From Verrucomicrobiota bacterium (lineage in GTDB: Bacteria > Verrucomicrobiota > Verrucomicrobiia > Limisphaerales > SIBE01): a stretch of 64,000 nt of DNA. Positions 36,189 through 45,371 of this stretch are shown here, in pieces (position 1 is the stretch's first letter; each line of letters begins with the position of its first letter). The stretch lies in contig JAIPJX010000006.1 of assembly GCA_021733945.1 (NCBI GenBank), forward strand, positions 17,947 to 81,946, read 5' to 3'. The notes beneath the pieces were generated by a model that had not been told where the DNA came from, made no database searches, and saw only the letters and a program-made list of their open reading frames with translations. Both the position numbers and the translations under genes were made by a program.

Positions 36189-38378
36189 ATGATGAACCGA
36201 CTCCTGATTATGCTTGCCCTGCTTCCGGCTCTGGCAGGCCTGCAAGCGGCCACCCGCCCGAACATCGTTTTCTTTTTCACGGACGATCAAACAACCAGCA
36301 CACTGGGGTGTTACGGCAACCCGGTCATCCGAACGCCGAACATCGATTCGCTCGCGCAGCGTGGGGTGCGCTTCAGCAATGCGTTTGTCAGTCATTCGAT
36401 ATGCTGGGTCAGCCGCACGACAATCCTCACGGGTCTCGTGGGACGGAGCTACGGAACACGGGAGAATCCCGATGTGGCCCGACCCGACGCGGTCAAGACT
36501 CTCTATTCGGATATTCTCCGCGATCACGGGTACCGGACCGGTTCTTTTGGAAAATGGCACGCCAAAATGCCCACAGGTTTTAGACGGGAAGACCACTTTG
36601 ATGTCTTCGAAGCGATCGGCAGAGATCCGTATTACAAGAAACAACCCGACGGAAGCCTGCGTCACGAAACCGAATTGATTGTCGACCGCGGGATTGAGTT
36701 TCTAAAACAACAACCGAAGGGCCAACCCTTCGCATTGAACCTCTGGTTCAATGCATGCCATGCCGAGGACGGCGATCGTCGGCCCGGCATCGGACAGTTC
36801 CCGTGGCCTCACGCGGTCAACGGCATGTATGAGGACATCACCATCGCACCGCCGCGCTTGAACGATCCGGCGATCTTTGATGGCCAACCCGATTTCCTGA
36901 AAACCACGATCAACCGCGAACGCTATTTCTGGCGCTGGAACACGGACGAAAAATACCAGACCAACATCCGCGCCTATTACCGCATGGTGAGCGGAATCGA
37001 CGGCGCCATCGGGCGTTTCATGCGCGCGCTCGAGGAAGCCGGGCTGGCGGAAAACACGATCATCGTTTATTCAGCCGACAACGGATACCACATGGGCAAT
37101 CGTGGTTTCGCGGGCAAATGGTCGCATTACGAGGAATCCCTGCGCGTGCCTTTGATCGTGGCGGACCCGCGGGCACCCTCCGCGCTGCGCGGCAACGTCA
37201 GCGACGCTCCCGCACTCAACCTTGATCTCCCGGCGACCTTCCTCGATTGGGCGGGTGTGACCGCGCCCGCGAGTTACCAGGGCAGAAGTCTTCAGCCGGT
37301 TGTCTCCGGAGAAAAACCCGCGGACTGGCGGACAGAAACCTTTCACGAACATTTTGCGGTGCGAAATCGAATCCCCGCCTTCGAGGGCATCCGCAACGAA
37401 CAGTTCAAATACGTGCGGTATTTCGATCACGGAAACCACGAGTTCCTCCACGATCTGAAGAACGATCCCGACGAACTGGTAAACCTCGCCAACACTCCAA
37501 ACCATCGTGCCACACTCGAGGCCATGCGCGCTCGCACAACCGCACAGGTCGCCGCGTACGGTGGACCGCTCGCCCCGCTCCGGGAGGAATTCACCGCGTC
37601 CACCGTCCCGCATCCGGTTGCCTCCGCCGAGGTTTCCTTCAACCCAGACTCCGACGGTTTCGTCCGTTTGTTCAACGGCAAAAACCTGAACGGCTGGGAG
37701 GGTGATTCAAAATACTGGTCCGTCCGGGACGGCGCCATCACAGGCGTGACCGACGGGTCCGTTCGCACGAATCGCTTTCTCACCTGGACAGGTTCCACCA
37801 TCCGCAACTTCGATCTGCGGGTGAAGGTAAAAATCAGCGCCGGTGGGAACAGCGGCATCCAGTATCGTGGGACTTCCAGGCCGGATCTGGGATTGGATGT
37901 CGTGACAGGCTATCAATGCGATGTAGTGGCCGACACATTACAATACAATGGAATGCTCTATGAGGAACGGGGTCGCCGCATCCTTTCGCACACGGGGGAA
38001 AAGGTCATCATTGATCCCGCCGGGCAGCCATGGATCGTGGGCCAGTTGCCTTTCAAGGAGTTCGCAGCCGGCGAATGGCACGATTTCCGGGTTCTGGTGC
38101 GTGGAAACCATCACCAGCACTGGATCGACGGTAATCCCACCGCCGATCTCATCGACCTCGACCCGAAGGGCCGAGCCCTTGAAGGGGTCCTGGCCGTCCA
38201 GGTCCACGTGGGTCCTCCGATGCAAATTCAATACAAGGATTTCAAAATCCGGCATCTCCCGGACGACCTGCCGCTGCAGACCGCAGCAGACCATGTCATT
38301 CCGAAGAACGCCCTCGGAGTAAAACCACAGGGAAGATTGCCCGAAGGCTGGAAACCACCCGTTTACGGAAACCGCTAG
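36189..38378 (+). CDS. Secreted sulfatase fused to DUF1080 (3-keto-disaccharide hydrolase-like) domain
   Basis: 729 residues with a signal peptide (about 1-20). The sulfatase domain (22-470) has the metal-binding FFFTDDQTTS, FGKWHAKMP and YSADNGYHMG. The formylglycine site reads ICWVSRTTILTG, with Cys72 but Val74 where CxPxR normally has Pro, so maturation by formylglycine-generating enzyme is uncertain. The C-terminal 220 residues are a DUF1080 concanavalin-like domain (VRLFNGKNLNGWEGDSKYW, then GNSGIQYRG). The enzyme probably removes sulfate from, or binds, algal or mucin-like glycans outside the cytoplasm. The gene is flanked by repeats on both sides. Confidence 0.85.
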   Translation: MMNRLLIMLALLPALAGLQAATRPNIVFFFTDDQTTSTLGCYGNPVIRTPNIDSLAQRGVRFSNAFVSHSICWVSRTTILTGLVGRSYGTRENPDVARPDAVKTLYSDILRDHGYRTGSFGKWHAKMPTGFRREDHFDVFEAIGRDPYYKKQPDGSLRHETELIVDRGIEFLKQQPKGQPFALNLWFNACHAEDGDRRPGIGQFPWPHAVNGMYEDITIAPPRLNDPAIFDGQPDFLKTTINRERYFWRWNTDEKYQTNIRAYYRMVSGIDGAIGRFMRALEEAGLAENTIIVYSADNGYHMGNRGFAGKWSHYEESLRVPLIVADPRAPSALRGNVSDAPALNLDLPATFLDWAGVTAPASYQGRSLQPVVSGEKPADWRTETFHEHFAVRNRIPAFEGIRNEQFKYVRYFDHGNHEFLHDLKNDPDELVNLANTPNHRATLEAMRARTTAQVAAYGGPLAPLREEFTASTVPHPVASAEVSFNPDSDGFVRLFNGKNLNGWEGDSKYWSVRDGAITGVTDGSVRTNRFLTWTGSTIRNFDLRVKVKISAGGNSGIQYRGTSRPDLGLDVVTGYQCDVVADTLQYNGMLYEERGRRILSHTGEKVIIDPAGQPWIVGQLPFKEFAAGEWHDFRVLVRGNHHQHWIDGNPTADLIDLDPKGRALEGVLAVQVHVGPPMQIQYKDFKIRHLPDDLPLQTAADHVIPKNALGVKPQGRLPEGWKPPVYGNR

Positions 38379-38658
38379 CAGCCCGTTAAAAAAGTAGGAG
38401 CCGACGTCAGGAGGCTCTGCAATACCTGAAGATACCTAAGAAATCAGAGTCTCGTGACCTCGCCTCCTACAAGATCTGGAGTTTTTTAACGGTCTGCTTG
38501 CCCCGGGGGGGAAGCGAGGTGGTCAGACGCTCGCTTCCCGATGATTCCGGACATTCCGGCCGCCAGCCTGCGGGCGACCGGATGCACGGGAGAATGCCGA
38601 GTTTGGCGTTTGAAGAAGTGAGCCTTCTTACGTCGGCTCCTACTTTTCAGACACGCCC
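38379..38658. other. 280-base region between convergent genes: MITE-like element and repeat C
   Basis: Between the stops of the plus-strand sulfatase and the minus-strand Gfo/Idh/MocA gene. It contains a fold-back element (38383-38492) and repeat C copy (38612-38662). No gene. Confidence 0.65.
38383..38492. repeat. MITE-like fold-back element with 11-bp terminal inverted repeats
   Basis: Ends are CCGTTAAAAAA (38383-38393) and TTTTTTAACGG (38482-38492), perfect inverted repeats. Inside lie GTAGGAGCCGACGTCAGGAG and CGCCTCCTAC, another inverted pair, so the whole 110 bases can fold into one stem. The GGAGCCGACGT core is the reverse complement of repeat C. Confidence 0.7.
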
Positions 38659-38662
38659 TCAG
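38612..38662 (+). repeat. Interspersed repeat C, copy 2
   Basis: GAAGTGAGCCTTCTTACGTC, GGCTCCTACTTTTCAGACAC, GCCCTCAG. Nearly identical to 53050-53100 and similar to 16850-16900. Its last bases overlap the stop of the Gfo/Idh/MocA gene. Confidence 0.75.
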
Positions 38663-40035
38663 ATGCTCCAGCCGTCCCGATAGGAGGCCCGGAGATGCTT
38701 GTTGGCGTCCGTGTGGTTGGTAAACTTCATGGCCTTGTCGTCCCATTCAAGCTTCTGACCCGGGTACCGAATGGCAATGAGACCAAGCAGGGCCACCTGC
38801 GTCAACGGACCGCCGTAATCAAAATTCGAACCTGCCTTCCGGTTCGTGCGGATTGCCTCGATCCAATCCCAGGCATGACCCTTCACCCGTTCGATCTTTT
38901 CCTCCGGCGCGTTTTTGCCCGAGTGTTGTTCCATCAGTTTCTCCGGGAGCAGATGGCAGTTGGACCCGCCGTGGGAACCGTGCACGATCATTCCCTTCTC
39001 GCCGAAAAGAATGCCGCCGGTGCCGGGAACCTCCTCATCCGTTGGAAAGTTTTCCGGTTTTGGAATGGTCTTGTTTCCATCGTGCCACACAACCTTGACC
39101 GGTCCCCGCCCGTTCCGGGCCGGGAACTCGAACGTGATCTGGGTGGCCGCCGGATAGGTCAGACCGTGGATTTCAGGATTATAATTGCCCACATCCGCCA
39201 CCACCGACGTCGGGGCATCCAGATCCAGGGCCCAGAACGCCGGATCCAGCACATGACAGATCCAGTCGCCGATCACCCCGCCGCCGAACGGCATCCAACC
39301 GCGCCAGTTCCACGGCACCCACAACGGTGAGTAAGGTCGGAAGGGCACCGGGCCGATCCACAGATCGTAATCCAGTCCCTTGGGCACTTCGTGGGTTTCG
39401 TTGGCTTTTACCAGATTCGGGATCTGGCAATACACATTCTTAAAAGCGTCGCAGCCCACATGCACGGTCTGCACCTTCCCGATCGCTCCATCCCAGATCC
39501 ATTCACAGACCCGGCGGATGGATCCGCTGGAATGTCCCTGATTGCCCAGCTGCGTGACCACCTTGAACTCATGAGCCGCCGCCATGAGCTGCCGGACCTC
39601 GTGGACCGCATGGGCCAGCGGTTTTTCGCAATAAACATGTTTGCCGCGGCGCATCGCCTCCATGGCGAGCAGGGCGTGCGTGTGATCCGGTGTCCCGATG
39701 ACCACCGCCTCGATCTCCTTGCCCATCTTGTCGAACATCACCCGGTAATCCTTGAACCGTTTGGCGCCGGGATACTTTTCGAACTCCTTGGCGGCGTAAT
39801 TGTCATCGACATCACAAAGCGCCACGATGTTGTGACCAAGCCCGGCGACCTCGCCGACATCGGCTCCACCCCGGCTGCCAATGCCGATGCCCGCCACGTT
39901 CACCTTGGAGTTGGGCGAGCCCTGATCCGCGCCGTGCGACCAGCGTCCAGGGAGAATATTTGCCAACGCCACACCGGCACCGGCGTGCCGCAGAAACTGC
40001 CGACGGTTGATTCCTGTGAATGAATGTTTTTTCAT
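38659..40035 (-). CDS. Tat-exported Gfo/Idh/MocA family oxidoreductase
   Basis: A 458-residue protein with a twin-arginine signal (INRRQFLRHAGAGVALANIL). The NAD(P)-binding Rossmann domain (VNVAGIGIGSRGGADVGEV) and the EKPLA motif (HVYCEKPLAHAVHEV, about 135-150) are present, as is the large C-terminal sheet domain (GWMPFGGGVIGDWICHVLDP). The family oxidises or reduces sugars and inositols; the exported Planctomycete/Verrucomicrobia branch probably acts on polysaccharide-derived sugars with a bound cofactor. The precise substrate is unknown. It ends 280 bp from the convergent sulfatase-DUF1080 gene, consistent with a shared sugar-degradation role but not proof. Confidence 0.88.
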   Translation of the reverse strand: MKKHSFTGINRRQFLRHAGAGVALANILPGRWSHGADQGSPNSKVNVAGIGIGSRGGADVGEVAGLGHNIVALCDVDDNYAAKEFEKYPGAKRFKDYRVMFDKMGKEIEAVVIGTPDHTHALLAMEAMRRGKHVYCEKPLAHAVHEVRQLMAAAHEFKVVTQLGNQGHSSGSIRRVCEWIWDGAIGKVQTVHVGCDAFKNVYCQIPNLVKANETHEVPKGLDYDLWIGPVPFRPYSPLWVPWNWRGWMPFGGGVIGDWICHVLDPAFWALDLDAPTSVVADVGNYNPEIHGLTYPAATQITFEFPARNGRGPVKVVWHDGNKTIPKPENFPTDEEVPGTGGILFGEKGMIVHGSHGGSNCHLLPEKLMEQHSGKNAPEEKIERVKGHAWDWIEAIRTNRKAGSNFDYGGPLTQVALLGLIAIRYPGQKLEWDDKAMKFTNHTDANKHLRASYRDGWSI

Positions 40036-40126
40036 GATTTGGATGGATTAGAAGGGGCCATTATACGATGGCTTAAAACCTTTCGCCATCATTTGCTTTC
40101 AACCGCTCCGGTCAATCTCAAAACAA

Positions 40127-40902
40127 TTGAGTCCGGGAGAGAAGCTGTTCCTTTGGGTCCCGAACAAAGAGGATGCATGGATGACACCAAGATTGAGCTT
40201 CTCTGGATGTGATTATCTGGGACTGGCCAAACACCCGTCTGTACTGGGAGCTTTGCGGAAAAGCGTTGACCCGGAGATCACCCAGGGAGCCAGGGTCAGC
40301 ATTTCGGCGTCAAGGTTCACAACCGGCAACCATTCGCTTTACCGGGATCTGGAGCATGCCCTATCGGGGTTTTTCGGCCGACCGCGCGCGTTTCTCATGC
40401 CATCCGGCTACACGGCCGTCATCGCCGCCATCCAGGGCATCGCACATGGATTCTCCACAATCCTCATCGACGAAGGATGCCATTCGAGCACGATCGATGC
40501 GTTGCGTTTTGCCGATTCGTGCCGGGTTCCGTTCAGGCACCTTTCCGTGGCGGCCGTTCAACGGATCGTGAAGAAATCCCCGCCGGACTCGCGTGTTCTC
40601 CTGATCACAGATGGTCTTTTCGGCACGACAGGAGACATCGCGCCCATCGCCGATTATCTGAACGTTTGCCCGCGACAGGCAGGCTGTTGATCGACGACGC
40701 ACACGGCGCCGGTGTCCTTGGAGCTTCGGGCAGGGGCACGGCGGAACATCGGGGGGCACCCTCCAGCAGGATCATTCAAACGATTTCGCTGAGCAAAGCA
40801 TTCGGCACTTTTGGCGGTGCCATCCTCGGAGAAAGCGACGACCTCCGGGAAATCGGGCCGAGGAGCTCCATCGCCCGCGGGGCCACTCCGATCCCAATAT
40901 GA
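40127..40902 (+). pseudogene. Broken BioF/KBL-type PLP-dependent acyltransferase (8-amino-7-oxononanoate synthase family)
   Basis: The first frame (40127-40690) encodes family patterns: FSGCDYLGLAKHPSV, ASRFTTGNHSLYRDLEHALS, LMPSGYTAVIAAIQGIAHG and LIDEGCHSSTIDALR. At about 40665-40675 the reading frame shifts, and the second frame (up to 40902) continues with LLIDDAHGAGVLGASGRGTA and the PLP-lysine region ISLSKAFGTFGGAI. After GATPIP the match ends in a stop. The C-terminal third is missing, so it is a pseudogene unless the shift is a sequence error. Homology to BioF, GlyAT or serine palmitoyltransferase cannot be separated here. Confidence 0.75.
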
Positions 40903-41038
40903 CATCGACCTTCTGGGCTCTGTGCTTGAACGACACCTTCTGAAAGGGGTTCGCAGCGCCTCCGAAAACGTCCCCGATGTAAAATGAACCACCGGGTGGT
41001 TCCGGTCTGATCGCGGAGACCACCGAAGGAACCGGCAA

Positions 41039-41752
41039 TCAAACGGCTGCGGAGCTCAATGGCAGCAACGTGCGGTGCCTCGGCACTCCGTTGAACGCAA
41101 GGTCCAGGTCGAGCCGCTTCCACATCCCCTCCACCGCGCGCCCGAGGATTTCCACATCCCCCCGGGCATCGTGGCGGCGGACTCCCCGCGCATCAATCTG
41201 CAGGCGCGAAATCAGGTGGTCCATCGAGTGCCCGATCCCCCTGGTTCTGCCAAACAACATTTTCGACATGTGAATGGAGTCAATGCACGGAATCTCGCGT
41301 GCTTCCAAGCCGTGGCGACGACAGGTGGCCGAAAGGAACTTGCTGTCAAAACGCAGGCCGTTGTGCGCGATCAGCGTGGCATCACCCGACCAGTCGGCAA
41401 ACTCGCGCAGCACCTCCTCCGGTCGCTTCGCATCCCGCACATGCCGGTTGCCGACGCCCGTGTAACTCTCAATGAACGCGGAAATCGGCCTGCGAGGCCG
41501 TGCAAAACTCGTGAAAGTCTCCCCGGAACACAGGCACCCTGCGGAAAACCGCACCGCTGCAATCTGGATAAACTCATCCCACTCCGGATCAAGCCCCGTG
41601 GTTTCCAAATCATAGACCACGAAGCTCTCACACGCATGCCGGCAATCCGTCCAGTAGAACGAATGAGCGCACCCGGGACAGGCCACACGGGTGCCCAAGG
41701 CAGACTTGGGTCCACTCATGATGGTCCCACACTGTGGACAGGGGACCTTCAT
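41039..41752 (-). CDS. DnaQ-type 3'-5' exonuclease with N-terminal zinc-ribbon-like motif
   Basis: A 237-residue protein from ATG at 41752. Four Cys (CPQCGTIMSGP, then VACPGCAHSF) form a zinc-ribbon-like start. The exonuclease has Exo I DLETTG, Exo II HNGLRFDSKFL and Exo III HDARGDVEIL, so all DEDDh residues are present. It should remove nucleotides from single-stranded DNA or RNA ends, like the epsilon subunit or oligoribonuclease-related DEDDh enzymes. The frame extends upstream to 41806, but the ATG at the Cys motif is the natural start. The N-terminal zinc ribbon is unusual. Confidence 0.82.
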   Translation of the reverse strand: MKVPCPQCGTIMSGPKSALGTRVACPGCAHSFYWTDCRHACESFVVYDLETTGLDPEWDEFIQIAAVRFSAGCLCSGETFTSFARPRRPISAFIESYTGVGNRHVRDAKRPEEVLREFADWSGDATLIAHNGLRFDSKFLSATCRRHGLEAREIPCIDSIHMSKMLFGRTRGIGHSMDHLISRLQIDARGVRRHDARGDVEILGRAVEGMWKRLDLDLAFNGVPRHRTLLPLSSAAV

Positions 41753-42167
41753 GGGTTTACGACGTGCGCAGCCAAACAAACGATTCCCGGGGACGACAGG
41801 AGGCACATCACCGGACGGGGAATGAAAGCTTCTGGTTCATCACAGAGGAACACCATGGATCGCCGACAACGCCTGGATCAAGAAAAATACCTGCAACCTT
41901 TTGTTGCAGGTGCAACAAAAGGTTGCAGTCCCCAGGCGCGTCGGGTCGGGGCGACCCAGGGCACCCAAAGACTGCGCCGTCCAAGGGCTGGCGCATGATT
42001 GGGAAGTTCCCAGGCCTGCGCGAACACCCTCGTCAATGCCCGATCCATAAGAATTCAAGCTGCCGGAATCGATTGCGACTTGCGAATGTTTTCCGGTTTA
42101 TTCATGTTGAAGCCAGAGTTGGTGGCATGCGTTATGCTATTTTCTGGAAGGTGCGAATTGATGTTTT
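41753..42167. other. Non-coding region with large palindrome, upstream of prepilin-like gene
   Basis: About 415 bases between the divergent exonuclease and prepilin-like genes. It contains the 38-bp palindrome at 41891-41928 and a GC-rich stretch at 41935-41970. Near the prepilin start, TATGCTAT at about 42133 could be a -10 element, with TTGAAG about 20 bases upstream, too far for a standard promoter. No gene recognised. Confidence 0.5.
41891..41928. repeat. 38-bp near-perfect palindrome, 18-bp arms
   Basis: Left arm CTGCAACCTTTTGTTGCA (41891-41908), spacer GG (41909-41910), right arm TGCAACAAAAGGTTGCAG (41911-41928). All 18 positions pair. Within each arm TTGCA/TGCAA is repeated in inverted sense. 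It could be an operator, a DNA cruciform, a transcription terminator without a T-run, or a remnant of an inverted element. Confidence 0.85.
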
Positions 42168-43007
42168 ATGGGAATTAGGTTGAAGCGAACTTATGGAGTC
42201 GGTCGTCGTGGGCGTGGCCAAAGCAGTTGCTCAGGGAGAACTGCGTTTACGCTGATTGAACTGTTGGTGGTCATTGCCATCATTGCGATTTTGGCGGGCA
42301 TGTTGATGCCCGCGCTGTCGAAGGCGCGGACCTCCGCCCTGAGAACCTCCTGCCTGAGCGGAACCCGGCAGTTGACACTCGCGTGGCAGATGTATGCGGA
42401 TGACAATGAGTACCTGGTTGAGAATTACCATTTTGATCAAGACGGAACAGTCAATCAGTATGCCTGGGTGCGCGGGTCCATGGATGACAACCCGGCTTAT
42501 GGACAGGTGCAAGCAGGCGTGCTGGACTCCACCAACACGCATACGATCTTGCTGGGCAGACTGTTTTCGTATCATGCCTCGACCGACATCTACCGATGCC
42601 CGTCCGATCGGAGTCAGACCCACGGAGTTCCCCGGGTTCGGAGCTATTCGATCAACGGATGGATGGGCGGACGCGCTCTGGCGGGACAGGATGCATTCCG
42701 GGTATTCCGGAAACAATCCGATCTCGTAGCCCCGCCACCCTCGTCGGCCTTCGTGTTTCTCGACGAACACGAGAAGAGCCTCAACGACGGGTGGTTTGCG
42801 GTGGACATGCTTGGCCGGTGGGGTCTTCTGGATGCTCCGGCGAGCCGGCACGGCGGGGGATACAATCTTTCGTTTGCCGACGGTCACGCCCAATTCTGGA
42901 AGCTTCTGGATCAGCGCACTTTGTCATGGGACTCGCTGCCCATTTCAAACACTCCCTCCAATCCGGACTGGGAGCAGTTGCGTCAGGCTGCTTCAAGTCT
43001 TCGGTGA
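42168..43007 (+). CDS. Type II secretion/prepilin-like protein (PulG-type N-terminus)
   Basis: A 279-residue protein. After a basic leader ([12 protein letters not shown]) comes the class III signal [19 protein letters not shown], with the Glu at position +5 of the pseudopilin consensus. The middle is unlike classical pilins, and the C-terminus has the [13 protein letters not shown] block, the H-x9-DG pattern of Planctomycete/Verrucomicrobia DUF1559-like proteins. These are probably minor pilin-like surface proteins whose role is unknown. The gene follows a 38-bp palindrome and is close to two other secreted-protein genes. Confidence 0.85.
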   Translation: MGIRLKRTYGVGRRGRGQSSCSGRTAFTLIELLVVIAIIAILAGMLMPALSKARTSALRTSCLSGTRQLTLAWQMYADDNEYLVENYHFDQDGTVNQYAWVRGSMDDNPAYGQVQAGVLDSTNTHTILLGRLFSYHASTDIYRCPSDRSQTHGVPRVRSYSINGWMGGRALAGQDAFRVFRKQSDLVAPPPSSAFVFLDEHEKSLNDGWFAVDMLGRWGLLDAPASRHGGGYNLSFADGHAQFWKLLDQRTLSWDSLPISNTPSNPDWEQLRQAASSLR

Positions 43008-43043
43008 GCCCGGCGCTCGCGCACCCCTTCGACTCCGTTGTCT

Positions 43044-44429
43044 ATGAAAATGCCCCTTTCGTCCCGCGCACTCCCGCTCATTCTGATCTCCATCCTGGGG
43101 ATTCCGCAGATCGGCCGCCCGTCCTTCGCGCAGGGCAGCCTCACGCCTCCCGGGCCACCCGGACCGACGATGAAGACCCTGGGCCAGATCGAACCGCGAA
43201 CACCGATCTCGACGCTCCCGTTCACCATTTCCGAGTCTGGATCCTACTATCTGACCAAGAATCTCACCGTTGCGGCAGCCACAGACGGATTGATAGTTCA
43301 GGCCGACAACGTCGCCGTGGATCTCAACGGATTCACCCTGGCAGGAGCGCCCAATTCGAAGAGCGGGATCCTGGTATCGGGCGCGCGACGGAACCTGGTG
43401 ATTCGAAACGGAGCGATTCGCAACTGGAAGACGGGCATTCAAGCCGAAACCGCATCCCACGCCCGGTTCCTCTCCCTGATGGTCTTTGACAACGGGGGAG
43501 CAGGGATCGTCGCGGGTCCGAACAGCACGGTGAACGATTCGGCGGCCTACTCGAATGAGGGAACCGGTATTTCCATGAGTCGGGAGGGCATGATGCGGGA
43601 TTGCACCGCCCGGGCGAATGCGCAGCACGGCATCGACGCGGGAGGCAGTTGCCAGATCATTGCCTGCACAGCGTCCTTCAATGGCATGCAGGGAGTCAAA
43701 ACGGGGGTGAACAGCATCGTGACCAGCTGTTCGGCTCTCAGCAATACCGGGGCTGGTTTCGAAGCGGGTCAGGGCACCCAGATCAGCCTCTGTTCGGCCT
43801 CCAACAACACCTCGCACGGCTTCATCGCGGGCGCCAACAGCATCGTCACCAGTTGTTCCGGCTCGGTCAACGGCGGTTCCGGGATTCTCGCGACCGAGGT
43901 CTGCCAGATCAATGGCTGCAACACCGCCTCCAACGGTCAATCGGGCATCGTGACCGGAAGCGACTGCGCCATCAGTCAGTGCACCGCTTCGAACAATCAG
44001 GTGAACGGAATCGCCGCCGGACCCGACAGCCAGATCTCCGACTCCAAGGTGCTCAACAACCGCTCGGCGGGAATCCGGGCGGATCCCAGAACCACCGTCA
44101 GGGCCTGCACGGCTCAAAGAAACCTTTCGGACGGAATTGTCGCTTCCACTGAATGCACCATCAGCGGGAACAGCTGCAACAACAACTTCAATGCGCGCGA
44201 TGCTTCCGGGATTCGCGTGACAGGCACCGACAACATCATCCGCGAGAACATTGTCATTTCAAACGATCGGGGTCTGAGCGTCGAAACCGCCGGAAACATG
44301 ATCCTGAAAAACAGCGCCACCAACAACTCAATCAACTATTTCATCAACGGAGAGCAAACCATGGGCAGGGTCTTCAAGGGACCGGGCCCTGTCGAAAATG
44401 AAGATCCATGGATTAATTTTGCATTCTGA
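43044..44429 (+). CDS. Secreted right-handed beta-helix repeat protein
   Basis: A 461-residue protein from ATG at 43044 (TTG at 43038 is possible), with a signal peptide (LPLILISILGIPQIG). From residue 55 it has the right-handed beta-helix pattern of pectate-lyase-like and NosD-like repeats: SGSYYLTKNLTVAA, DNVAVDLNGFTL, GILVSGARRNLVIRNGAIR and so on. There are at least ten coils rich in Asn/Ser/Thr and Cys (CSASNNTSHGFIAGANSIVT). The pattern fits a carbohydrate-binding or lyase-like scaffold, but no catalytic residues are visible. It overlaps the next gene by 32 bases. Confidence 0.82.
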   Translation: MKMPLSSRALPLILISILGIPQIGRPSFAQGSLTPPGPPGPTMKTLGQIEPRTPISTLPFTISESGSYYLTKNLTVAAATDGLIVQADNVAVDLNGFTLAGAPNSKSGILVSGARRNLVIRNGAIRNWKTGIQAETASHARFLSLMVFDNGGAGIVAGPNSTVNDSAAYSNEGTGISMSREGMMRDCTARANAQHGIDAGGSCQIIACTASFNGMQGVKTGVNSIVTSCSALSNTGAGFEAGQGTQISLCSASNNTSHGFIAGANSIVTSCSGSVNGGSGILATEVCQINGCNTASNGQSGIVTGSDCAISQCTASNNQVNGIAAGPDSQISDSKVLNNRSAGIRADPRTTVRACTAQRNLSDGIVASTECTISGNSCNNNFNARDASGIRVTGTDNIIRENIVISNDRGLSVETAGNMILKNSATNNSINYFINGEQTMGRVFKGPGPVENEDPWINFAF

Positions 44430-45315
44430 GTTCGCCATTGCTTTGAGGCGATTGAAACTCCTCCTTCTCTGGATCGGGTGGATCACCTCCGCCGCGGCGA
44501 CATTCGGCGCATCGAATATCAGCCCTGATCGATCACTCGCATGGTCCGCCAACGGCGGCTGGCTTCAGTGGCACCCCGATCCAGCCCTGGGTGCCGTCAT
44601 TGGAGAATACATCTGCGCCGGATTCATCTACTCCCAGAATGTCGGCTGGATCAACCTTGGTTCCGGCCTTCCGGCCAACGGAGTTCGTTATCAGAATAAT
44701 TCCGCATCGGATTTTGGAGTGAACCTGGACGCTCAGGGCAACCTGCGCGGTGCGGCCTACGGGGCGAATGTCGGCTGGATTCTGTTCGAAGAAGCAGGAG
44801 CGCCACAGCTTGATCTGAATACCGGATCCATCCGGGGTTTCGCGTACGGTGCCAACATCGGCTGGGTGAACCTGGGAGAATTTCCAAATCCGCTTTCAGT
44901 GGACTTCATCGCTCCCGGCAATGATCAGGATCTGGATTCGATTCCGGACGCCTGGGAACTGGAACAAACCGGCAGCCTGGACATCCTGCAACCCGACGCG
45001 GATTACGATCAGGACGGACAATCCGACGTACAGGAGTACCTCGCGGACACCGACCCCACCGATCCGGGCGCGAGCCTGCGCGTGCTTCAGTGGACGGCCC
45101 AGCCGGGGACCGGATCGTTCGTGATTCAATGGAGCAGCCGGGAAACCCGGAGATATACCGTCGAAGCCCGATCCTCCTTCGGAACCGATGTTCCATGGAT
45201 TCCGTTGACTCCGGAAGGGTTTCCCGGCAAACCGAATTCGATGTCGCTGATTCTTGAAAGGGAACAAACCGTTCCCCACGCCTGGTTCCGCGTGAAGGCC
45301 TCCCGCCGCCTGTAA
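44398..45315 (+). CDS. Secreted protein with calcium-binding TSP3-like repeats
   Basis: 305 residues from ATG at 44398, overlapping the beta-helix gene by 32 bases; a TTG at 44443, 14 bases after that gene's stop, is an alternative start. It has a signal peptide (LLLLWIGWITSAAATFGA) and then three repeats of the pattern AYGANVGWILFEEAG (GANxGWxxxG), a bactofilin-unrelated sheet repeat seen in Verrucomicrobia. An Asp-rich segment (DQDLDSIPDAWELE, DADYDQDGQSDVQEYLADTD) resembles thrombospondin type 3 or dockerin calcium loops. The last 85 residues form a beta-sandwich with the pattern FVIQWSSRETRRYTVEARSS. Likely an exported structural or adhesion protein. Confidence 0.75.
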   Translation: MKIHGLILHSEFAIALRRLKLLLLWIGWITSAAATFGASNISPDRSLAWSANGGWLQWHPDPALGAVIGEYICAGFIYSQNVGWINLGSGLPANGVRYQNNSASDFGVNLDAQGNLRGAAYGANVGWILFEEAGAPQLDLNTGSIRGFAYGANIGWVNLGEFPNPLSVDFIAPGNDQDLDSIPDAWELEQTGSLDILQPDADYDQDGQSDVQEYLADTDPTDPGASLRVLQWTAQPGTGSFVIQWSSRETRRYTVEARSSFGTDVPWIPLTPEGFPGKPNSMSLILEREQTVPHAWFRVKASRRL

Positions 45316-45371
45316 AGTCGGGAGGCAGAGCCAGGTGTCGATGCTGCTTTGGGTTCAACCCCCGGCAAACC

